DNA from: Chloroflexota bacterium
Lineage (GTDB): Bacteria > Chloroflexota > UBA5177 > JANWHV01
Length of the DNA: 6,242 nucleotides
Assembly: GCA_025924845.1 (NCBI GenBank)
Contig: JAICHN010000307.1
Location: forward strand, 1-6,242
Direction: 5' to 3'
Position numbers and translations under genes: made by a program
The notes under the pieces: generated by a model
Seen by the model: only the letters and a program-made list of their open reading frames with translations
Databases searched by the model: none
What the model was told of the DNA's origin: nothing
In this document: piece after piece, positions 1 through 5,021 of the stretch
Position numbering within the stretch: the first letter of the stretch is position 1
How the letters are laid out: the number at the start of each line of letters is the position of its first letter

Positions 1-889
1 CCATCGGCCTCTGCCCTCCTTGCGGGCGAGGCACAAAGCCCGAGGTCTGCTCGGTTGAGCCGGACCCTGTTTCACTGCTTTCTTCGGTCGTTGACGGACT
101 GGACTCGACCGAGATCGGCGCGGGCTCTACGGAGGCGACGGCGCCGGCGGCCGACGCCGCCGCCCATTCGACCGACTGAGGGGCCGATTCGGCCGGCGAG
201 GCCGCCGCCGCGGGCTCGTGGACCTGCCCGCCGGCTGCCCCATTCGCGCTGACCAGGTCGGTCGGCGGCTCGGCGGAGACGTCTTTGGCGCGCCCGCGAC
301 GTTGGGGCGTAGTCCGCCGCGCGGTCGTCGTGGCGATCGGCTCCGAATCGGAACCTGAGGAGGCTACGGCCGAATCAGCCGGCGCGACATCCGGTCCCGC
401 CGGCGCGAAGTCCAGACTGGGCTGAGCAGCAGCGGCGCTGACCGTGCGTCGAGGGGCACGCCGCGTTGGACGCGCCGGCCCGGTCTCGACCTCGGTCGGA
501 GGAGCCGTGCCTTCAGCCGAGGGAGCGGGCGATACCGCCTCAACGCTCGGAGTGGGGGGAGACGCCGGTGCAGCGGCGGGTGCTTCGGCTGATGTGGTCC
601 CCGCGGTGGCCTTTCGGGTCCGCGAAGCGCGCGGCGTGGGTGCGGCCGGAGGCGTCGGCTCGGCATCCTGAACGGGAGCGGCAATGGTGCTTGCGGCTAC
701 AGAGGTTGCGGCGGCGGTCTTTCTCGTGCGTGTCTTGGCGGTTGTCGTCGTTGGTTCGGAGAGGCCGACCACCGCGAGATCGACCGGCGGGGGCGGTTGG
801 GCGGTCACGCTGCCGGCCTTCCCACCGCGCGACCGAGTGGGGCGTTTGGCGGCAACTTCGTCATCAGTTAATAGTCGTGCCTTTGTCAT
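1..889 (-). CDS. N-terminal part of a large protein with a long disordered arm (Rho- or RNase E/G-like arm possible); runs off the left edge
   Basis: Reading the minus strand from ATG at 889 gives 296 codons with no stop up to the window edge. The protein begins MTKARLLTDDEVAAKR and is then almost entirely Ala, Pro, Thr, Ser, Val and Glu, with no hydrophobic segments, so it is predicted to be disordered and cytoplasmic. Basic patches occur at about residues 19-24 (RSRGGK), 52-57 (KTRTRK), 87-93 (RASRTRK), 140-148 (RPTRRAPRR) and 191-202 (RRTTPQRRGRAK). Residues 203-287 carry no Lys or Arg and are acidic; the visible end is FVPRPQGGQRPM. The start is well fixed: the second codon before ATG is an in-frame TAA (895-893). 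No folded domain is in view. Arms of this kind precede the RNA-binding core of Rho and the S1 core of RNase E/G in some high-GC bacteria, so an RNA-binding protein is the best guess, but that is inference. I am confident that it is coding and unsure of its identity. Confidence 0.82.
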   Translation of the reverse strand, partial: MTKARLLTDDEVAAKRPTRSRGGKAGSVTAQPPPPVDLAVVGLSEPTTTTAKTRTRKTAAATSVAASTIAAPVQDAEPTPPAAPTPRASRTRKATAGTTSAEAPAAAPASPPTPSVEAVSPAPSAEGTAPPTEVETGPARPTRRAPRRTVSAAAAQPSLDFAPAGPDVAPADSAVASSGSDSEPIATTTARRTTPQRRGRAKDVSAEPPTDLVSANGAAGGQVHEPAAAASPAESAPQSVEWAAASAAGAVASVEPAPISVESSPSTTEESSETGSGSTEQTSGFVPRPQGGQRPM

Positions 890-900
890 ACCTTACCCAT
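886..900 (-). promoter_or_regulatory. Four-codon mini-ORF (MGKV) overlapping the start of the leftward gene
   Basis: On the minus strand AAAGGA (910-905) lies four bases before ATG at 900. That frame reads ATG GGT AAG GTA TGA, and its TGA shares the ATGA overlap with the main ATG at 889. The main start has only GGTAAGG directly against it, which is too close for a good Shine-Dalgarno sequence. Ribosomes may therefore load at the mini-ORF and restart at the main gene. The sequence arrangement is seen directly; translational coupling is inferred. Confidence 0.4.
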
Positions 901-927
901 TGCATCCTTTCATCGCAGGCTGCTCTT

Positions 928-942
928 ACCGTGATTCACGGT
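928..942. promoter_or_regulatory. Perfect palindrome, possible operator of the leftward gene
   Basis: ACCGTGATTCACGGT has two perfect 7-base arms around a single central base. It lies 39 bases upstream of the leftward start. With a one-base centre it is a poor RNA hairpin but a typical shape for a site bound by a dimeric regulator. No regulator is identified in the window. Confidence 0.35.
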
Positions 943-1042
943 GCCCGCGATGCTACGCCACGCGGCGAAGCGAGGCTCCCGATGAATCTTGGGGCCACGC
1001 TCGGCGACTTGCGCCGGTGATCCCGTGCCCGTTCTATGTCGT

Positions 1043-1059
1043 AAAAAGGCTCCCGAGCC
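1043..1059 (-). terminator. Weak terminator-like hairpin in the possible leader of the leftward gene
   Basis: On the minus strand GGCTCGGGAGCC (1059-1048) can form a 4 to 5 bp stem and is followed at once by TTTTT (1047-1043). It lies about 154 bases before the leftward start. If transcription starts further upstream, it could act as an attenuator. The stem is short, so a chance occurrence is quite possible. Confidence 0.2.
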
Positions 1060-1214
1060 GTCATTTTCTATGGGCTGATCGACGTATCGCACTGTCTCTA
1101 TACCAGGCGATAAACGCACTGCGAGGCCACGCGCGTTACCGCGCCGCGCCACGAAGCCAACCAAGAACGGCCCGAGCGGCTGATCCCATGTGTGATGGAT
1201 CCAACTCCAGTCAC

Positions 1215-1230
1215 GGCCACCCAAGTGGCC
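1215..1230. repeat. Perfect 6-bp inverted repeat with four-base loop
   Basis: GGCCAC-CCAA-GTGGCC forms a perfect six-pair stem. No T-run follows on either strand, so it is not a standard terminator. Its role is unknown; it sits in the middle of the gap between the divergent genes. Confidence 0.35.
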
Positions 1231-1597
1231 CTCAGATCACGATGCCCCGTCGTGTTTCAATCCCGCACCGGCAGTGCTCAAGTCTTCCGCGCCGATGCGA
1301 ACCATTCATCTTCCGCGGGCGGTCTACGATCGGGCCGCGCCGCCGGAGCTACGGTATAGCCCCTGCCGCGGCATTGATACCCGCCTGCAAGATAATCCGT
1401 GCGTGTTCCGCCAACCGGCTGTCAGGGCGAGGAGATCCCGGTGGCCGTCCTCCTGGAGACTTATCCGACGCACCGCCTCTGATCCACCTGCCGGTTTGTG
1501 GCTCGGCCCCGCATTACTCCGAAGCGGCACACACGTGACAGGCGTTAATCTCCACCCGCAGTGTACCGCAAAAAAATGGTCATGGGAAGAGGGTTAA

Positions 1598-1678
1598 GAA
1601 TCCTGAAATTGCCGGATTCCGGCGGAGCGCCGGGTATACTGGTATCCATGTGGATACACGAACCGGCGGCGGATCGCC
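1598..1678. repeat. Dense overlapping inverted repeats just before the rightward operon
   Basis: Five inverted repeats lie within 81 bases: GAATCC-N10-GGATTC (1598-1603 with 1614-1619), GCCGGA-T-TCCGGC (1611-1623), CCGGCG-GAG-CGCCGG (1619-1633), GTATCC-ATGT-GGATAC (1642-1657) and GGCG-GAT-CGCC (1668-1678). The second and third share an arm, so only one of them can form at a time. The last one contains the only Shine-Dalgarno-like sequence of the first operon gene and ends at the base before its ATG. They may be operator sites or a folded mRNA leader. Confidence 0.5.
1609..1640 (+). promoter_or_regulatory. Candidate promoter of the femAB-like to greA operon
   Basis: TATACT at 1635-1640 is one base from the TATAAT consensus. 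TTGCCG at 1609-1614 is a partial -35 match, but the 20-base spacer is longer than the usual 16-18. Initiation would fall near 1647, inside the GTATCC/GGATAC inverted repeat, leaving a leader of about 32 bases. The spacer holds two overlapping palindromes, which would suit repressor or activator control. Confidence 0.35.
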
Positions 1679-2749
1679 ATGCATAAAATCGCGAGCGTGG
1701 GGACTCCGGAAAAAAAGCCGGGCGCCGTTCGCCGTCCGCGGGCGATTGGGATCGCCCGCGATCAGCGGCGCTGGGATGCCCTGGTCGCCGCTCACCCGGA
1801 GGGTGGGTTCCTCCAATCCTGGACCTGGGGACGGTTCAAGCAGCACTTCGGGTGGGCGCCCGTGCGCCTCACTCTCCTCGGCCGGCCTGGGGCGCCGACG
1901 CCTGTCGCCCAGGTGCTTTTTCGCCGCCTCCCCTTCAGCCCCTTTACGGTGGGCTATATTCCGAGAGGGCCCTTACTGAACTACGAGGACGAGGATACGT
2001 TGGCCGCCATGACACGCGCCCTGGATCGCGTGGCCGGGCGCTATCGGGCAATCAGCGTTATCTGGGAACTGCCCGTGCCCGAGCAGCCTACGCTCGCCGC
2101 CCGCCTGGCGCGACACGGGTTGCACCCCGCGCCGGGCGTGCAGACTCGCTCGACCAGGCTGATTGACCTTTCTCCATCCCTGGAGGAAATTGTCGGACAA
2201 CAGAAGCCGAAGTGGCGTTCGAACACACGCCTTGCCCGCAAGCACGGGGTGCAGGTGCGGCCCGCCGAAACCGATGCCGATCTGACGGCCTGGTACGCCA
2301 TGCTGGAAACGACAGGTAAACGAGACGGCTTTACCGTGCGCGGTATCGACTACTATCGGCACTTCTGGGGATCCACGCGCGCCGGCGGAACGACCGCATT
2401 GTTGCTGGCTGAGCATGAAGGAGTGCTCCTCGCCGGTATTATGGTGCATCGCTTCGCCCACGAGGCCACCTACCTCTACGGCGCTTCGGGCGAGGTTGGG
2501 CGCAATCTGATGCCCAATCATCTCCTCCAGGCCGAGGCCATGCGGTGGGCCAAGGATCGGGGCGCCACACGTTACGACCTCTTCGGCATCGCCGACGATG
2601 ACGACCCGGAAGATCCACTGGCCGGGATCACCCGCTTTAAGGCGGGCTTCGGAGGGCGGGCCATCACCTATGCCGGGGCGTTTGCCCGTGTCTACCATCC
2701 ACTGCTCTATGCGGCCGTCCAGCGTCTGCGCAAGGGCGGCCTCGGCTAA
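1679..2749 (+). CDS. FemAB-family aminoacyltransferase (peptidoglycan interpeptide bridge type)
   Basis: 356 residues. Members of this family, with two GNAT-like folds, transfer amino acids from aminoacyl-tRNA to the stem peptide of lipid II-type precursors on the cytoplasmic side of the membrane. Family signatures visible here are FLQSWTWGRFKQHFGW (44-59), YIPRGP (93-98), the basic QQKPKWRSNTRLARKHG (174-190), KRDGF (214-218), YLYGAS (265-270), MPNHLLQAEAMRWA (278-291), RYDLFGI (298-304) and ITRFKAGFGG (317-326). The length and the lack of a long coiled-coil arm resemble FemX/MurM-like members more than staphylococcal FemA. There is no signal peptide or membrane segment. The first 25 residues are poorly conserved in type, and the ribosome site (GGCGGAT) is weak, but no better start is seen. 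It is the first gene of the operon and overlaps yycJ by one base. The amino acid transferred cannot be told, and many such proteins outside Firmicutes are untested. Confidence 0.88.
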   Translation: MHKIASVGTPEKKPGAVRRPRAIGIARDQRRWDALVAAHPEGGFLQSWTWGRFKQHFGWAPVRLTLLGRPGAPTPVAQVLFRRLPFSPFTVGYIPRGPLLNYEDEDTLAAMTRALDRVAGRYRAISVIWELPVPEQPTLAARLARHGLHPAPGVQTRSTRLIDLSPSLEEIVGQQKPKWRSNTRLARKHGVQVRPAETDADLTAWYAMLETTGKRDGFTVRGIDYYRHFWGSTRAGGTTALLLAEHEGVLLAGIMVHRFAHEATYLYGASGEVGRNLMPNHLLQAEAMRWAKDRGATRYDLFGIADDDDPEDPLAGITRFKAGFGGRAITYAGAFARVYHPLLYAAVQRLRKGGLG

Positions 2750-3576
2750 TGGCAACGGGAGATCAGGGACTCCGCGTGAAAGCGTTGGCCAGCGGCAGTT
2801 CGGCCAACGCGCTGCTGGTGGAAACGACAGCGGGCGCTTTACTGGTGGATGTCGGGTTAAGCGCCCGCGCCCTGCGCGAACTGTTGGCCCGGCATGCCGT
2901 GCATGGCTCGCCCCTATGCGGCATTCTGCTCACCCACGAACACAGCGACCATTGCGTCGGCGCCGACGTGCTGGCCCGCCAAACTGGAGCCCCGCTGGTC
3001 GGTACGCCGGGCACCCTGGCCAGGCTCCGCTTACATCCCCGCACGCCCACCTCCTCGCTGGCGGCGGGAAGCACCACAACGATTGGTCCGTTCGAGATCT
3101 ACGCCTTTCCCGTCCCCCACGACGCGGCCGATCCGGTGGGCTATCGAATTGAGTGTGGGCCGTGGCGCGTAGGAGTGGCCACCGACCTCGGCCATTGCTC
3201 CCGCCATGTCCGTGAGGGACTGCGCGACACGCACCTAACCGTGATCGAAGCCAATCACGATCGAGGACGACTGGCCGCGAATCCCGGCTATCCCGCCCTA
3301 CTCAAGAAGCGGATCTCGGGCGAGCGCGGCCATCTAGCCAACGAGCAGACCGCGGATCTCCTGCAAGAGTTTGCGGACTGTGACCACGACCGCTGGGTCT
3401 GGCTGGCCCACCTGAGCGAAGAGAACAACAAACCGTCCATTGCCCTGGCCGCCATGCGCCGCCATTTTCAGTTACTGCGCCGGCCTGTACCCTTCGAGAT
3501 ACAGGTGGCTGAACGGGATCGGCCAAGTGTTGAGTGGGATACGCGCGTGCTCCTCCGGCAGCGCGCCCTCTTCTAA
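2749..3576 (+). CDS. yycJ: YycJ/WalJ-type metallo-beta-lactamase-fold nuclease
   Basis: 275 residues, the usual length for the YycJ/WalJ group, which is described as 5'-3' DNA exonucleases that act in the cytoplasm and affect coordination of cell division with replication. The N-terminal LASGSSANALLVE (13-25) and LLVDVGLSAR (31-40) are typical. Metal ligands are visible: the THEHSDH motif (H63, H65, D67, H68), H124 in PHDAADPVGY, D146 in ATDLGH and H170 in EANHD, with H221 in the closing AHLSEENN. YPALLKKRISGERGHLAN (181-198) is a further family signature. The ATG lies inside the TAATG overlap with the previous stop, with AAGGGCGG about ten bases upstream, so translation is probably coupled to the FemAB-like gene. 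In Firmicutes this gene sits with the walRK cell-wall regulators; here it is next to a cell-wall enzyme instead. The exact substrate is inferred from the family. Confidence 0.92.
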   Translation: MATGDQGLRVKALASGSSANALLVETTAGALLVDVGLSARALRELLARHAVHGSPLCGILLTHEHSDHCVGADVLARQTGAPLVGTPGTLARLRLHPRTPTSSLAAGSTTTIGPFEIYAFPVPHDAADPVGYRIECGPWRVGVATDLGHCSRHVREGLRDTHLTVIEANHDRGRLAANPGYPALLKKRISGERGHLANEQTADLLQEFADCDHDRWVWLAHLSEENNKPSIALAAMRRHFQLLRRPVPFEIQVAERDRPSVEWDTRVLLRQRALF

Positions 3577-3582
3577 GGGAGA
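3575..3582 (+). promoter_or_regulatory. Ribosome binding site that fixes the sucC start at GTG 3591
   Basis: AAGGGAGA ends eight bases before GTG at 3591. The same frame is open from an ATG at 3534, but that would add 19 residues not found in the SucC family and would overlap yycJ. The GTG start gives the family N-terminus MKLHEYQGKELF. Confidence 0.85.
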
Positions 3583-3590
3583 TAGCTACC

Positions 3591-4718
3591 GTGAAGTTGC
3601 ACGAATATCAAGGTAAGGAACTCTTTCGCGCCGTGGGTCTTCCCGTGCCCAAGGGCGAGGTGGCCACGACGGCGGATCAGGCGGCGGCGATTGCCGAACG
3701 GCTGGGACGCGTGGTGATCAAGGCGCAAGTACACGTGGGCGGCCGAGGCAAGGCCGGCGGTGTAAAGGTCGCCGCGACACCTGACGAGGCGCGGCAGATT
3801 GCGGGCCGCATCCTCGGCATGGATATTAAGGGCCTCATCGTACGCAAGGTACTGGTCGAGCCTGCCCTGGACATTCAGACTGAATACTATGCCGGGATCG
3901 TGAACGATAGGGCGAGTAAACGCTTCGTCTTGATGCTGAGCAGCATGGGCGGGGTGGACATTGAGGAGGTCGCCCATAGTAACCCCGAAGCGATTGTCCG
4001 CCTACCGATCGACCCGGCCTACGGCCTACCTAACTTTAGGGTCTATCAGGCGATGCGCGATGCCGGATTCTCCGATGCGAAGTCGCGCGACCTGGGACGG
4101 GTGATCAAGGGGATCTACGATGCGTTGATTCGCTATGATTGCCTGTTGGCGGAAGTCAATCCCCTGGTGATCACCGGCGCCGGCGAGGTCATGGTGGCCG
4201 ATGCCAAGGTCGATATTGACGACAATGCCCTGTTCCGCCATGCTGATCTCCTCCCCTACCGCGAGGAATCGTTCGACAACGACATGGACCGCCAGGCAAC
4301 CGAGCAGGGCCTGACCTACGTCCATCTGGGCGGCGATATCGGGGTCATCGGCAATGGCGCGGGACTGGTGATGAATACCCTGGACGTGGTGACCGGGAGC
4401 GGCGGCAAGCCGGCCAACTTCCTGGATATCGGAGGCGGCGCCCAGGCCGATCAGGTGGTCAAGGCCATGACCATGGTGCTCAGCGATCCAGCAGTCAAGG
4501 GCCTGATCTTCAATATCTTTGGCGGCATCACCCGTTGCGACGAGGTGGCGAAAGGCATGCTGCAGGCTGCTGACCGCATGCAGATCCGCGTGCCTGTAGT
4601 GGTTCGGCTGGCCGGCACCCAGGAGGAGGCGGGCAGCGCGCTGCTGCGAGGCAGCCGTTACGTGCCGGTATCAAGCGTGCATGAAGCGGCTATACGCATT
4701 CAGGAATTGATTGCCTGA
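3591..4718 (+). CDS. sucC: Succinate-CoA ligase (ADP- or GDP-forming) beta subunit
   Basis: 375 residues from the GTG start, within the family range. With the alpha subunit SucD it converts succinyl-CoA, ADP (or GDP) and phosphate to succinate, CoA and a nucleoside triphosphate in the TCA cycle. The N-terminal ATP-grasp part shows MKLHEYQGKELF (1-12), KAQVHVGGRGKAGGVK (44-59), LAEVNPLVIT (186-195) and DAKVDIDDNALFRH (204-217). The C-terminal ligase part shows GVIGNGAGLVMNTLDVV (251-267), PANFLDIGGGA (274-284), NIFGGITRCDEVAKG (308-322) and VVRLAGTQEEAG (337-348). The set is intact, with no missing motif. Nucleotide preference cannot be read with confidence. A malate-CoA ligase beta subunit (MtkA) is closely related and cannot be fully excluded. 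sucD, usually the next gene, is absent here: an 18-base GC palindrome and a small unknown gene follow. Confidence 0.94.
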   Translation: MKLHEYQGKELFRAVGLPVPKGEVATTADQAAAIAERLGRVVIKAQVHVGGRGKAGGVKVAATPDEARQIAGRILGMDIKGLIVRKVLVEPALDIQTEYYAGIVNDRASKRFVLMLSSMGGVDIEEVAHSNPEAIVRLPIDPAYGLPNFRVYQAMRDAGFSDAKSRDLGRVIKGIYDALIRYDCLLAEVNPLVITGAGEVMVADAKVDIDDNALFRHADLLPYREESFDNDMDRQATEQGLTYVHLGGDIGVIGNGAGLVMNTLDVVTGSGGKPANFLDIGGGAQADQVVKAMTMVLSDPAVKGLIFNIFGGITRCDEVAKGMLQAADRMQIRVPVVVRLAGTQEEAGSALLRGSRYVPVSSVHEAAIRIQELIA

Positions 4719-4725
4719 TCGGCTG

Positions 4726-4743
4726 GGGCCGCGCGCGCGGCCC
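4726..4743. repeat. 18-base GC palindrome between sucC and the next gene
   Basis: GGGCCGCGCGCGCGGCCC is fully self-complementary and can form a very stable seven-pair hairpin with a GCGC loop. It begins seven bases after the sucC stop and ends one base before the AAGGGGGA ribosome site of the next gene. No T-run follows, so it is not a classical terminator. It may protect the 3' end of the upstream message, mark a processing site, or alter translation of the next gene. Confidence 0.55.
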
Positions 4744-4744
4744 G

Positions 4745-4752
4745 AAGGGGGA
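4745..4752 (+). promoter_or_regulatory. Ribosome binding site for the 79-residue gene (GTG start 4758)
   Basis: AAGGGGGA lies five bases before GTG at 4758. It is among the strongest Shine-Dalgarno sequences in the window and is the best evidence that the small frame is a real gene with a GTG start. Confidence 0.7.
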
Positions 4753-4757
4753 ACCAC

Positions 4758-4997
4758 GTGGCCAAGAAACTGGAGCAATTTCCGGATATTGTGGAGACGG
4801 AGTTCTTCATCTCCTGGGATGACCCGGATACGGAAACCGTGAGTGTAGGATTCCTGGAGCGCAGCCTGGTTATGGACTTTGACTACGCGGAGTTTCTAGA
4901 CTTCGCCGCAGTCGTGGACCAGGTGCGTGCCTACATCACCAAAGCGCGGGCCGATCGGGGCACTGGGCCTAATGGCTTGGGATTGCACGAACACTGA
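4758..4997 (+). CDS. Unrecognised acidic 79-residue protein
   Basis: I do not recognise this protein. It starts at GTG 4758 behind a strong ribosome site and ends at TGA 4995-4997. The sequence is rich in Asp, Glu and Phe, has no Cys, no membrane segment and no signal peptide, so it is probably a small soluble cytoplasmic protein. The pattern suggests two beta strands (about 13-20, ETEFFISW, and 26-39) and one helix (about 43-65, YAEFLDFAAVVDQVRAYITK), followed by a short Gly-rich tail. WDDPDTE (20-26) forms an acidic turn between the strands. It sits between sucC and coaE on the same strand and is in the same reading frame as coaE, separated by TGA and eight sense codons. The neighbours point to CoA or central metabolism, but no function should be read from that. 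Coding is likely because of the ribosome site and the protein-like composition. Confidence 0.75.
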   Translation: MAKKLEQFPDIVETEFFISWDDPDTETVSVGFLERSLVMDFDYAEFLDFAAVVDQVRAYITKARADRGTGPNGLGLHEH

Positions 4998-5021
4998 TCG
5001 GGGCGCCGATTCGGCTCCGCC

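Larger units (their letters stand above)
890..1678. other. Divergent intergenic gap of about 790 bases with no supported gene
   Basis: I see no tRNA, rRNA, CRISPR array, insertion sequence or recognised riboswitch here. One plus-strand frame stays open to 1538, but its translation is rich in Arg, Pro, Ser, Cys and His with no domain, so I do not call it a gene. Structural items are small hairpins at 1002-1016 (CGGCG-ACTTG-CGCCG) and 1215-1230 (below), the palindrome at 928-942, and an A7 run at about 1569-1575. A possible minus-strand extended -10 box (TGGTATAGA, 1105-1097) has no good -35 partner. The gap is long for such a compact region and may contain both divergent promoters, long leaders, an uncharacterised small RNA or decayed sequence. 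Confidence 0.6.

Noticed and set aside
910..1224. Minus-strand open frame of 104 codons upstream of the leftward gene
   Set aside because: The translation has no recognisable motif, no convincing ribosome site was found, and it would fill the leader and operator region of the leftward gene.
1250..1275. GTGTTTCAATCCCGCAC resembles a CRISPR repeat end or a tRNA T-arm
   Set aside because: It occurs once only, with no spacers or second repeat, and the flanks do not pair as a T-stem; no acceptor or anticodon arms are present.
684..1538. Plus-strand open frame of 284 codons, running through the gap
   Set aside because: Its first quarter lies opposite the well-supported leftward gene. The rest is rich in Arg, Pro, Ser, Cys and His with no domain or ribosome site. 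The run without stops is long for chance but fits GC-rich non-coding sequence better than a gene.
1750..1763. GATCGC-CC-GCGATC palindrome
   Set aside because: It lies inside the coding sequence of the FemAB-like gene and is explained by codons; no sign of function.
1973..2755. Minus-strand open frame of 260 codons
   Set aside because: It is the antisense shadow of the FemAB-like gene, whose sense frame carries clear family motifs.
3534..3590. Upstream ATG extension of sucC by 19 residues
   Set aside because: The extra residues do not match the SucC family, they overlap the end of yycJ, and GTG 3591 has a well-spaced AAGGGAGA.
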